From the NCBI GenBank assembly GCA_017882935.1, contig JADGOP010000152.1:1-6215 (forward strand): 6,215 nucleotides of DNA, in the 5' to 3' direction. Below are positions 1-6,132 of the stretch, in pieces (positions within the stretch are counted from its first letter, which is position 1; every line of letters begins with the position of its first letter). Under the pieces are notes generated by a model. It saw nothing but the letters and a program-made list of their open reading frames with translations. It had not been told where the DNA came from and did no database searches. The DNA comes from Actinomycetota bacterium. GTDB lineage: Bacteria > Actinomycetota > Acidimicrobiia > Acidimicrobiales > Iamiaceae. Made by a program: the position numbers and the translations under genes.

Positions 1-2643
1 GTCGGGGAACGTGGTGGTGGCCGCAGCCTCGGCGGGAAGCGGTGCCGTGGCGGCGGGCGCGGTGGGGGTGACGGCGGTCGGGGGCTCGGCCGGGACGGCC
101 GTCGGGGGCTCGGTCGGGGGCTCGGCGGGGACGGCCGTCGGGGGCTCGGTCGGGAGGGCGGCGGTGACCGGCTCGGGGGCGGTGACCTGGCGGGCCGCCT
201 CGTCGTTGCGGTCGGCGCGGTCGTCGGCCTCGCGCTGCTCCCGGGTGCTCTGCGCCGCCATGAGCCGTTCGAACGGCGCGTGGTACAGCGCCACGAGCCG
301 GGTGGCGCCGTGCATCACCAGCGCGGCGAGGGCCACCACGCCCACCGCGGCCATCACGATGGGCAGCGGCGGGAGCGAGAGGGCGAAGTAGGTGCGCCCG
401 GCCGGCACCGCGAGGACGAGCAGGAACCCGCCCAGCATGGCGGCGACGAGGATCCGCCGGCTGCGGTTGAGCGGCGAGGCCAGCGTCACCAGGACGAGCA
501 GCCCGATCGACACCAGCACCAGCGTCGCGGTGGTGCGCTCCTGGTCGAGCGTGAGCGAGCCGTCGACGCGCGCCAGGTAGTAGCCGGAGAACGTCGCCAC
601 GGCGGCGAGCGTCCCGCACGGCACCGCGAAGCGCAGCACCCGCGCCACGAAGTGGGGCTCGGCCCGACGGTCGTTCGGAGCCAGGGCCAGGAAGAAGGCG
701 GGGATGCCGATGGTGAGGGCGCCGACGAGCGTGAGGTGCCGGGGCAGGAAGGGGAACGGCAGCCCGAGCACCCCGACGGCGAGCGCCAGCAGCATCGAGT
801 ACACGGTCTTGGTGAGGAAGAGGTTGGCGACCCGCTCGACGTTGGCGATGGCTCGGCGCCCCTCGGCCACGACTTCCGGCAGCGAGGCGAAGCGCTGGTC
901 GAGCAGCACCAGCTGGGCCGCCGAGCGTGACGCCGCGCTGCCCGAGCCCATCGCCACCCCGATGTCGGCGTCCTTGAGGGCGAGGACGTCGTTCACGCCG
1001 TCGCCGGTCATGGCCACGATGTGGCCGCGGGCCTGCAGCGCCTTGACCATCGCCCGCTTCTGGTGCGGCGTGACGCGCCCGAACACGGTGCCGGCGTCGA
1101 CCGCCTCGGCGAGCGCCTCGGGGTCGTCGGGAAGGGTGACCGCGTCGATCCCGACGAGGGTGCCGTCGGGGTCGAGCCCCACCTTGCGGGCCACTGCGGC
1201 GACGGTGGCCGGGTGGTCGCCCGAGATGACCTTCACCGTCACACCCTGGTCGGCGAAGTAGTGCAGGGTCTCGGCGGCGTCGGCCCGCACCTTGTCCTCG
1301 AGCAGCGCCAGCGTGTGGGGCGCGAGCCCCGGAGGCAGCGCGTCGGGGCCGGTGATCGGCTGGTCGGTGTGCGCCAGGAGGAGCACCCGCTTGCCCTGGG
1401 TGGCGTAGGTCTCGACGGCCTCACGGAGCGCAGGCGAGTCGGGGATGGCGCGCAGCACCACGTCGGGCGCACCCAGCACCCAGGTGCCGTCGGCCCCGAA
1501 CGTCGCCGCGCTCCACTTGCGCGCCGACGAGAACGGCACGTGCGCGGTGGGCGTGGGGAGCACCTCGCCGGGTGCCGCGGCGGGCAGGCCGGACTGCAGC
1601 GCGCGCATGGTGGCGTTGGGCGCCGACTCGGCGGCGATGACGGCACGCAGCGCCGCGGCCGACCGGGCCTCGTCGGTGCCGGGGCCCGGCACCAGGCGGT
1701 CGAGGGCCAGGTCGCCCTCGGTGAGGGTGCCCGTCTTGTCGAGGCAGATGGTGTCGACGCGTGCCAGCGTCTCGATGGCCGGGAGCTCCTGCACCAGCAC
1801 CTGGCGGCGGCCCAGGCGGACGATGCCGACGGCGAAGGCGACGCTCGTCAGCAGCACCAGCCCCTCGGGCACCATCGCCACCACGCCGGCGACCGTGCCG
1901 CGGATCGACTCGGCGATCCCGTCGCTGGCCCGGAGCTGGCTCACGAGCAGGAGGATGCCGGTGGGCACCATGAGGTAGCTGACGAGGTGGACGATGAAGT
2001 CGATGCCGCTGCGCAGCTCGGAGCGGGCCAGCGTGAAGCGGCGGGCCTCCTCGGCGACCTGGCTGGCGTACGCCTCGCGCCCGACCCGGGTGGCCCGCAT
2101 CGAGCCGCTCCCTGCGGCCACGAAGCTGCCCGACATCACCGGGTCGCCCGCCTCCTTCAGCACCGGGTCGGACTCGCCGGTCAGCAGGCTCTCGTCGATC
2201 TCGATGGAGCTGCTGGTGAGCACCTCGCCGTCGACCACCACCTGGTCGCCGGGCTCGAGCAGCAGCACGTCGTCGAGCACCACCTCGTTGACCGGGACCT
2301 CGACCGCGGTGCCGTTGCGGCGCACCCGCGCCTTGGGGCTGCTGAGCACCGCCAGCCGGTCGAGGGTGCGCTTCGCCCGCACCTCCTGCACCACGCCCAC
2401 CACGGTGTTGGCGATGATCACGCCGCCGAAGAGCGCGTCGTTCGACGGGCCCACCACCAGGATGATCACGAACAGGCTGCCGAGCAGCAGGTTGAAGTAG
2501 GTGAAGACGTTGGCCCTGACGATCTCGCCGACGCTGCGCGTGGGCGCATCGGGCAGGTCGTTGGCGAGGCCGCGGGCACGCCGGTCGGCGACCTCGTCGT
2601 CGCTGAGGCCGGTGCTGGACACCGGAGCGGCAACCGTCGTCAT
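1..2643 (-). CDS. ctpE: CtpE-like P-type cation-transporting ATPase (3' end beyond window)
   Basis: Integral membrane pump that couples ATP hydrolysis to cation movement; mycobacterial CtpE is described as a calcium transporter, so Ca2+ is the best substrate guess. It reads from ATG 2643 to the left edge as 881 codons without a stop. Motifs in order: helices M1-M2 (about 45-85), actuator TGES 155-158, M4 motif PEGL 259-262 within MVPEGLVLLTS, phosphorylation site DKTGT with D302, nucleotide-binding GAPD 391-394 in place of the usual KGAPE, TGDGVND 546-552, and M5-M10 (about 605-785). There is no N-terminal heavy-metal-binding domain. PEGL, GAPD and the N-terminal SVGEIVRANVFTYFN stretch are as I recall them in CtpE, which ends soon after M10. 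Here an extra hydrophilic Pro/Thr/Ala/Glu tail follows from about residue 790. A G-run directly precedes the ATG. The gene lies 52 bp downstream of the 2696-3805 gene on the same strand, so cotranscription is likely. Confidence 0.9.
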   Translation of the reverse strand, partial: MTTVAAPVSSTGLSDDEVADRRARGLANDLPDAPTRSVGEIVRANVFTYFNLLLGSLFVIILVVGPSNDALFGGVIIANTVVGVVQEVRAKRTLDRLAVLSSPKARVRRNGTAVEVPVNEVVLDDVLLLEPGDQVVVDGEVLTSSSIEIDESLLTGESDPVLKEAGDPVMSGSFVAAGSGSMRATRVGREAYASQVAEEARRFTLARSELRSGIDFIVHLVSYLMVPTGILLLVSQLRASDGIAESIRGTVAGVVAMVPEGLVLLTSVAFAVGIVRLGRRQVLVQELPAIETLARVDTICLDKTGTLTEGDLALDRLVPGPGTDEARSAAALRAVIAAESAPNATMRALQSGLPAAAPGEVLPTPTAHVPFSSARKWSAATFGADGTWVLGAPDVVLRAIPDSPALREAVETYATQGKRVLLLAHTDQPITGPDALPPGLAPHTLALLEDKVRADAAETLHYFADQGVTVKVISGDHPATVAAVARKVGLDPDGTLVGIDAVTLPDDPEALAEAVDAGTVFGRVTPHQKRAMVKALQARGHIVAMTGDGVNDVLALKDADIGVAMGSGSAASRSAAQLVLLDQRFASLPEVVAEGRRAIANVERVANLFLTKTVYSMLLALAVGVLGLPFPFLPRHLTLVGALTIGIPAFFLALAPNDRRAEPHFVARVLRFAVPCGTLAAVATFSGYYLARVDGSLTLDQERTTATLVLVSIGLLVLVTLASPLNRSRRILVAAMLGGFLLVLAVPAGRTYFALSLPPLPIVMAAVGVVALAALVMHGATRLVALYHAPFERLMAAQSTREQREADDRADRNDEAARQVTAPEPVTAALPTEPPTAVPAEPPTEPPTAVPAEPPTAVTPTAPAATAPLPAEAAATTTFPD
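77..154 (-). repeat. 36-bp in-frame tandem repeat in the ctpE tail
   Basis: Positions 77-118 recur at 113-154 with a period of 36 bp and only one visible mismatch (c91 versus g127). In the reading frame of the ATPase this gives the 12-residue unit PTEPPTAVPAEP twice in succession (residues 831-842 and 843-854), followed by a partial third unit. The surrounding tail is low-complexity and probably disordered. Confidence 0.85.
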
Positions 2644-2663
2644 CACCCCCGAGGCTAGGCGAG

Positions 2664-2689
2664 TCGACCCCCGCGGCTGCCCGGGTCGA
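2664..2689 (-). other. Possible stem-loop between the membrane-protein gene and ctpE
   Basis: The 7-bp arms TCGACCC (2664-2670) and GGGTCGA (2683-2689) are perfectly complementary across a 12-nt GC-rich loop, inside the 52-bp gap between the two minus-strand genes. No T-run follows, so it is not a typical intrinsic terminator. It could tune transcript stability or read-through, or be chance in GC-rich DNA. Confidence 0.25.
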
Positions 2690-2695
2690 GCAGGG

Positions 2696-3805
2696 TCAGT
2701 CGTCGACGACGGTGAGCGTGGGGGGCGGGACGGAGGGCCCCTCGTCGTCGTCCTCGTCGTCCTCGTCGTCGTCACCGAGCGGCGCGAGCGCCAACGCGCC
2801 CGAGCGGACGCTCGCCACCGCGGCCGCCACCGCCGCGCCGAGCGCGAACGCGATCAGGAGGCGCGCCAAGGTGGGGCTGAGATCGCTGAGCGGCACCGCC
2901 TTCTGGAGGGCGGCGATGCGGAGCAGGGCCCAGGCCAGCAGTGCCGCCGAGCCCGCCAGCACGGCGATGGCGCGGGTGGCGGTGTTGCGCATCACCACGC
3001 TGAGGATCGCGGCGATGATGGCCGCGATCGGGAGCGCGACCGCCACCGGGTTGCCGCCGGCCTGCGACGGGACCACCGCGAGCTCACGCCACCCCGCGAC
3101 GAGCGCCGCAAGGCCCCCGAGGCCCACGAGGAGCGACCCGAGCGGCAGTGCCGCGCGGCGCCACACCAGGGCCACGCCCGCGACGACCACCACGACGACC
3201 ACCACGAAGCCCCACGACAGCAGCGCGTTGGGCGCAGGCAGCAGCAGCAGCTCGCCGATGACGGTGACGCGGTGGCCGTCGACGGTCATGGGGATGACCC
3301 ACTTGCCGTCGGCGCGGGCGGTCAGCTGGACCCGGTCGGTGCCGGGCACGAGCTTCGGCGCGATGGCGGGCGTCATGTAGTGGATGCGGTGGTCGTGCCA
3401 CACGTAGGTGCCGCCGTGCGCGACCGTGGTCCACTGCGGGTTGGCGGTGGCCTCCCGCGCGCCGGCCCCGGGCGGGAACACCGGGTTGACGCCGTAGCGG
3501 TTGGCATTGAGGTAGGTGGCCGGCGAGAGCTGGTTCTCCTGCACGCTGCCGTCGGCGAGGACCCGCAGCCAGGGCTCGCCGTCGTAGCCCGGCACCGCGG
3601 CGGTGTGACCGTGCCTGATGTGCAGGTAGAGGAAGCCGTCGCCACCCACGACCCGGAGCGTCATCGCCGGGGTGGGCGGCGAGATCGACAGGATGCGCGA
3701 CTTGTAGTTGGTCGGCTTCGCCGGGTCGGCCGCAGCGACCGGAGCCAGGGCGCCGAGCGTCACGACCGCCACGAGCAGGCTGGCGAGGAAGCGGCGGGTG
3801 CGCAT
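2696..3805 (-). CDS. Signal-peptide, His-rich (WHDHRIH) five-helix membrane protein, function unknown
   Basis: A 369-residue protein that I cannot name with a characterised family; I recall similar uncharacterised actinobacterial proteins sharing the WHDHR motif. Residues 1-27 form a signal peptide (MRTRR, a hydrophobic run, then APVAAA). Residues about 28-190 form an extracytoplasmic domain with LHIRHGH (61-67), GYDGEPWLRV (73-82), SPATYLNANRYG (94-105) and WHDHRIHYM (136-144). The clustered His and Met residues could bind a metal such as copper, but this is inference. Five hydrophobic segments follow (about 195-215 with eight consecutive valines, 220-239, 252-272, 277-298, 312-333), then an acidic tail DDDEDDEDDDE (345-355). 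ATG 3805 is preferred to the upstream in-frame ATG at 3892 because it begins the signal peptide and has GGAG 11 nt upstream. It is divergent from the sigma gene and directly upstream of ctpE. Confidence 0.85.
   Translation of the reverse strand: MRTRRFLASLLVAVVTLGALAPVAAADPAKPTNYKSRILSISPPTPAMTLRVVGGDGFLYLHIRHGHTAAVPGYDGEPWLRVLADGSVQENQLSPATYLNANRYGVNPVFPPGAGAREATANPQWTTVAHGGTYVWHDHRIHYMTPAIAPKLVPGTDRVQLTARADGKWVIPMTVDGHRVTVIGELLLLPAPNALLSWGFVVVVVVVVAGVALVWRRAALPLGSLLVGLGGLAALVAGWRELAVVPSQAGGNPVAVALPIAAIIAAILSVVMRNTATRAIAVLAGSAALLAWALLRIAALQKAVPLSDLSPTLARLLIAFALGAAVAAAVASVRSGALALAPLGDDDEDDEDDDEGPSVPPPTLTVVDD
2741..2773 (-). repeat. GAC/GAG triplet tract coding for the acidic tail
   Basis: An almost pure run of gtc, ctc and cct-type triplets on the plus strand encodes the DDDEDDEDDDE stretch at the C terminus of the membrane protein. 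Such triplet tracts can change length in frame by replication slippage, so tail length may vary between strains. Confidence 0.7.
3182..3205 (-). repeat. Perfect 12-bp tandem duplication encoding eight valines
   Basis: The 12-mer gacgaccaccac occurs twice without interruption (3182-3193 and 3194-3205). On the coding strand it reads GTG GTG GTC GTC twice and gives V201-V208, the core of the first membrane helix of the His-rich membrane protein. Valine codon use alone could produce it, but the exact duplication suggests a slippage event. Confidence 0.7.
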
Positions 3806-3847
3806 GGCGGTGGGTGCTCCGGGGGACGGCGGCTGTCGGGAGAGGTG

Positions 3848-3874
3848 GTCGGCGGCGACGGTCGGGAAGTTCCC
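3848..3874 (-). promoter_or_regulatory. Candidate ECF-type promoter for the His-rich membrane-protein gene
   Basis: On the minus strand GGGAAC (3874-3869) is followed after 17 nt by CGAC (3851-3848). This spacing and composition resemble ECF promoters with a GGAA-type -35 and a CG(T/A)C-type -10; the mycobacterial SigC consensus is also of this general form. Transcription would begin near 3840, leaving about 35 nt of leader that contains the GGAG at 3820-3817. The -35 overlaps the 11-bp palindrome gggaagttccc (3864-3874). Short motifs like these are weak evidence. Confidence 0.3.
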
Positions 3875-3942
3875 ATGCTGGCACCTGGCCACGCGTCCTC
3901 CCCGCGCACGGGCGCTGCCTTGGCCCGGGCGCGCCCACCGAC

Positions 3943-3948
3943 CATGAT
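3943..3948 (+). promoter_or_regulatory. Candidate -10 element of the sigma gene (leaderless)
   Basis: CATGAT ends exactly 6 nt before the GTG start at 3955 and fits the actinobacterial -10 pattern TANNNT except at its first base. Transcription would then start at or next to the GTG. The GGAGG at 3951-3955 overlaps the start codon and cannot act as a Shine-Dalgarno for it, which favours leaderless initiation. Confidence 0.3.
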
Positions 3949-3954
3949 CGGGAG

Positions 3955-4503
3955 GTGGATGACCTCACCCGGCTAGCGCTCGAGGCGGGCGCCGGCGACC
4001 AGGCCGCGCTGGCCGCGCTCGTGCGGCGCACCCAGGCCGAGGTGTGGCGCCTCTGCGCGCACCTCGTCGACCCCCAGGCCGCCGACGACCTCACGCAGGA
4101 GACCTACCTGCGCGCGGTGGCCGCGCTGCGCCGCTTCCGTGGTGACTCCTCGGTGCGCACCTGGCTCCTCGTGATCGCGCGCCGGACCTGTGCCGACGAG
4201 CTGCGCCGCCGTGTGCGTCGCCGCCGGCTCGATGCCCGCGTCGAGCAGCAGGCACGCACGGGACCCACCGACGATTCCGATCCGGCGGGCGCCTCCGCCA
4301 TCGATCACCTCATCGCCACGCTCGAGCCCGATCGGCGCGCGGCCTTCGTGCTCACCCAGCTGCTGGGCCTGTCCTACGCCGAGGCCGCCGAGGTCTGCGG
4401 GTGCAAGGTGGGCACCATCCGCTCGAGGGTGTCGCGGGCGCGCGGCGACCTCATCGACCTGCTCGACGCCGGCGGGGCGGCCGGCGAGGAGCGGCCCGCC
4501 TGA
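3955..4503 (+). CDS. sigC: SigC-like ECF RNA polymerase sigma factor
   Basis: Group-4 (ECF) sigma-70 factor that directs RNA polymerase to a specific promoter set. The 182 residues match the length and layout of mycobacterial SigC: region 2 at about 17-88 with DDLTQETYLRA (44-54) and TWLLVIARR (69-77), an Arg-rich linker, and region 4 at about 118-170 with a helix-turn-helix GLSYAEAAEVCGC followed by VGTIRSRVSRAR (138-163). The TQLLGLSY and VCGC..GTIRSRV strings are as I recall them in SigC. GTG 3955 is chosen because it begins directly before the conserved N-terminal helix (DDLTRLALEAG); the frame stays open upstream to 3814, but that stretch is Arg/Gly-rich and unlike the family. No anti-sigma gene is adjacent: the next gene is convergent hisN, and the divergent neighbour is the His-rich membrane protein. 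Relatives are linked to copper supply or respiration in other actinobacteria; applying that here is inference. Confidence 0.88.
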   Translation: MDDLTRLALEAGAGDQAALAALVRRTQAEVWRLCAHLVDPQAADDLTQETYLRAVAALRRFRGDSSVRTWLLVIARRTCADELRRRVRRRRLDARVEQQARTGPTDDSDPAGASAIDHLIATLEPDRRAAFVLTQLLGLSYAEAAEVCGCKVGTIRSRVSRARGDLIDLLDAGGAAGEERPA

Positions 4504-4515
4504 CCCGTCGGAGCA

Positions 4516-5292
4516 TCAGGTCAGGAGCGCGAGCAGCTCGTCGTGGATGTGGCCGTTGCTGGCGACGCCGTGCCCGCCCCCCGGCGTGACGTTGCCGTTG
4601 AGGTCGGTGAAGCGGCCGCCCGACTCGGTGATGATCACCGGGACCGGGGCCAGGTCGTAGAGCTCGGCCGAGTGGTCGACCATGGCCTCGAGCCGCCCGG
4701 TGGCCACCAGCACGTAGCCGTAGCCGTCGCCCCAGGTGCGGAGGTTGAGCCCGGCACCGCGAACCGCCTCGAGCGCGGGTGCCGGCCACGCCGACGTGGA
4801 GAAACTGCTGGTGGTGAGGTAGGAGCGGCGCAGGTCCTTCTCTTCGCTGACGCGGGTGGGCACGCCGTTGCAGAAGCAGCCGAGCCCGCGGCCGGCATAG
4901 ACGGTCTCGCGGATGGCGGGGATGTTGATGACGCCGATGGCGATGCCGTGCTCGTCCTCGAGCGCGAGCAGGTTCGAGTAGAGGGGGACGCCCCGCATGA
5001 AGGCCTTGGTGCCGTCGATGGGGTCGATGATCCAGCGGCGGCCGGACGTGCCGTCGGTGATGCCCTCCTCCTCGCCGAGGATGCCGTCGTCGGGGTGGTG
5101 GATCGCCAGCTCCTCGCGGATGAGGCGCTCGGCGGCGCGGTCGGCCTGCGTCACGGGCGTGCCGTCGAGCTTCTGGTCGATGTGGAGCAGCTCGGAACGG
5201 AACCACTCGAGCGTGACCTCGCCCGCCCGGCGGGTGAGCGCCACCGCCTGTTCGAGCAGCGCGGGGTCGGCAGGAGGTGCCTCGGAGACCAT
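4516..5292 (-). CDS. hisN: Histidinol-phosphatase (inositol-monophosphatase fold)
   Basis: Probably a Mg2+-dependent cytoplasmic phosphatase that converts L-histidinol phosphate to histidinol, the penultimate step of histidine synthesis in actinobacteria. It has 258 residues, close to mycobacterial HisN. Motifs: GTPVTQADRAAE (44-55), LGEEEG (72-77) with metal ligand E74, WIIDPIDGTKAF (87-98) with D90 and D93, and the late motif LYDLAP (211-216) with D213, where most relatives have Trp before the Asp. Then come ITESGGRFTDLNG (221-233) and ASNGHIHDELL (244-254). TSSFSTSAW and WGDGY also match HisN as I recall it, better than true inositol monophosphatases, but other IMPase-family substrates cannot be excluded. 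Start ATG 5292 gives the family's usual N terminus; longer in-frame starts add an Arg/Pro/Gly-rich stretch. No Shine-Dalgarno is evident. It converges with the sigma gene, leaving 12 bp between stops and no separate terminator. Confidence 0.85.
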   Translation of the reverse strand: MVSEAPPADPALLEQAVALTRRAGEVTLEWFRSELLHIDQKLDGTPVTQADRAAERLIREELAIHHPDDGILGEEEGITDGTSGRRWIIDPIDGTKAFMRGVPLYSNLLALEDEHGIAIGVINIPAIRETVYAGRGLGCFCNGVPTRVSEEKDLRRSYLTTSSFSTSAWPAPALEAVRGAGLNLRTWGDGYGYVLVATGRLEAMVDHSAELYDLAPVPVIITESGGRFTDLNGNVTPGGGHGVASNGHIHDELLALLT

Positions 5293-5298
5293 GGGTAC

Positions 5299-5304
5299 AG
5301 CATG
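5299..5304 (-). promoter_or_regulatory. Candidate -10 element of hisN (leaderless)
   Basis: On the minus strand CATGCT (5304-5299) is followed by exactly 6 nt and then the ATG at 5292. It fits TANNNT except at the first base. This is the same geometry as at the sigma gene and at the Fur-family gene. The absence of a Shine-Dalgarno before this ATG supports leaderless initiation. Confidence 0.3.
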
Positions 5305-5376
5305 ACACGCCCCGTTCGGTCCAGACCCATGGGGGCCGGGCGGCGGCGACCTCCCAGTAGCGGCGCGGCGGCGTGA

Positions 5377-5392
5377 GCAGGTCCGGACCTGC
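5377..5392. promoter_or_regulatory. Perfect 16-bp palindrome in the sod promoter, candidate operator
   Basis: GCAGGTCCGGACCTGC is self-complementary over all 16 bases and lies in the 149-bp divergent region between hisN and sod. It ends 4 bp before the TAGGGT -10 element of sod and so covers most of the spacer between the -10 and the expected -35. A dimeric regulator bound here would block or reshape the promoter. The regulator is unknown. Confidence 0.5.
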
Positions 5393-5396
5393 CCGA

Positions 5397-5402
5397 TAGG
5401 GT
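5397..5402 (+). promoter_or_regulatory. Candidate -10 element (TAGGGT) of sod
   Basis: TAGGGT fits the actinobacterial TANNNT -10 consensus. Transcription from about 5409 would leave a leader of about 33 nt that contains the strong Shine-Dalgarno of sod. No convincing -35 is seen at the expected distance (around 5374-5379, TGAGCA), so an activator or a weak -35 is possible. Confidence 0.5.
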
Positions 5403-5429
5403 GCACTCGTCCCTCATCGTCCCAGCAGC

Positions 5430-5434
5430 GGAGG
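5430..5434 (+). promoter_or_regulatory. Shine-Dalgarno GGAGG of sod
   Basis: GGAGG lies 7 nt upstream of the GTG at 5442, the optimal spacing, and decides this non-ATG start. It is the clearest ribosome binding site in the window, in keeping with a highly expressed protein. Confidence 0.8.
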
Positions 5435-5441
5435 CCCCCCC

Positions 5442-6053
5442 GTGTCGCAGTACTCTCTTCCCGACCTGCCCTACGACTACGGAGCGCTCGAGCCCCACCT
5501 GTCCGGTCAGATCATCGAGCTCCACCACGACAAGCACCACGCCGCCTACGTCGCCGGTGCCAACACCGCCCTCGAGAAGCTGGCCGAGGCCCGCGACAAG
5601 GGCGAGTTCGGCGCCCTCACCGGCATCGAGAAGAACCTGGCGTTCCACGTGTCGGGTCACCTGCTCCACTCGCTCTACTGGCAGAACATGAGCCCCGACG
5701 GCGGGGGCGAGCCCGAGGGCGAGCTCGCCGCCGCGGTCGTCGAGGACTTCGGCAGCGTCGACGCGCTCAAGACCCAGATGAGCCAAGTCATCGCCACGGT
5801 GCAGGGCTCGGGTTGGGCCGCCCTGTCGTGGGAGCCCGTGGGGCAGCGGCTCGTCGTCCACCAGGTCCTCGACCACCAGGACAACGTCGCCGCCGGCTCC
5901 CTGCCGGTCTTCGTGATCGACGGCTGGGAGCACGCCTGGTACCTCCAGTACAAGAACGTGAAGGCCGACTACGTCACCGCCTTCTGGAACGTCGTCAACT
6001 GGGCCGACGTGGCCACCCGCTTCGCCAAGGTCCGCAGCGTCACGCTGCCCTGA
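5442..6053 (+). CDS. sodA: Fe/Mn-family superoxide dismutase
   Basis: Converts superoxide to oxygen and hydrogen peroxide using one Fe or Mn ion per subunit. The 203 residues align by eye with mycobacterial SodA almost end to end. The N-terminal helical part has [17 protein letters not shown] (6-22) and ELHHDKHH (26-33). Metal ligands are H28, H76, D160 and H164, the last two in the signature [11 protein letters not shown] (160-170). VQGSGWAAL (120-128) and [10 protein letters not shown] (181-190) are further family blocks. Position 145 is His (DHQDN), as in the iron enzyme of M. tuberculosis, where manganese relatives usually have Gln; iron or mixed metal use is thus more likely, as inference. 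There is no signal peptide, although mycobacterial SodA is also found outside the cell. GTG 5442 is supported by GGAGG 7 nt upstream and by the N terminus (MSQYSLPDL). A terminator follows the stop by 18 nt. Confidence 0.97.
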   Translation: MSQYSLPDLPYDYGALEPHLSGQIIELHHDKHHAAYVAGANTALEKLAEARDKGEFGALTGIEKNLAFHVSGHLLHSLYWQNMSPDGGGEPEGELAAAVVEDFGSVDALKTQMSQVIATVQGSGWAALSWEPVGQRLVVHQVLDHQDNVAAGSLPVFVIDGWEHAWYLQYKNVKADYVTAFWNVVNWADVATRFAKVRSVTLP

Positions 6054-6071
6054 CCGCCACACCGTCCGTGC

Positions 6072-6103
6072 CGGGCCCCGCTCCTCGTCGAGGTCGGGGC
6101 CCG
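6072..6103 (+). terminator. GC-rich hairpin terminator after sod
   Basis: CGGGCCCCG (6072-6080) pairs perfectly with CGGGGCCCG (6095-6103), a 9-bp stem. The 14-nt interior can form a further short stem, CCTC with GAGG (6083-6086 with 6090-6093). It starts 18 nt after the sod stop. Only a weak T-containing stretch (TTGCATT) follows, which is common for actinobacterial terminators. Confidence 0.75.
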
Positions 6104-6107
6104 TTGC

Positions 6108-6125
6108 ATTCTCAGTGATTCTCAG
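6108..6125. promoter_or_regulatory. Direct repeat ATTCTCAG x2 upstream of the Fur-family gene, candidate operator
   Basis: ATTCTCAG at 6108-6115 recurs at 6118-6125 with a 10-bp period, placing both copies on the same face of the helix. The complement reads TGAGAAT, one base from the TGATAAT half-site known for Fur-family boxes. The repeats cover the expected -35 and spacer region of the downstream gene, which suggests autoregulation. Identity with a Fur box is inference. Confidence 0.4.
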
Positions 6126-6132
6126 AACCGGG

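Noticed and set aside
1021..2658. Open frame of 545 codons on the plus strand, antisense to ctpE
   Set aside because: Its product is Arg/Gly/His/Ala-rich without any domain, and the opposite strand carries all P-type ATPase motifs. It is a by-product of GC-rich codon use.
3927..3936. Palindrome gggcgcgccc in the sigma-gene upstream region
   Set aside because: A 10-bp G/C-only palindrome is expected often by chance in DNA this GC-rich; no promoter context singles it out.
3814..3954. N-terminal extension of the sigma factor from ATG-less upstream starts
   Set aside because: The 47 extra residues are Arg/Gly-rich and unlike any ECF N terminus, and they would cover the divergent promoter region. 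GTG 3955 gives the normal family length.
2501..3976. Open frame of 491 codons on the plus strand across the membrane-protein gene
   Set aside because: Low-complexity Arg/Gly/Asp/His composition; it overlaps a minus-strand gene with a clear signal peptide and helices, and spans the divergent promoter region.
3084..4094. Open frame of 336 codons on the minus strand covering the sigma gene start
   Set aside because: Arg/Pro/Ala-rich, overlaps the real minus-strand gene in another frame, and runs through the sigma gene's conserved N terminus.
4504..4515. Possible bidirectional terminator between the sigma gene and hisN
   Set aside because: Only 12 bp separate the two stops, and no inverted repeat with a T-run is present there.
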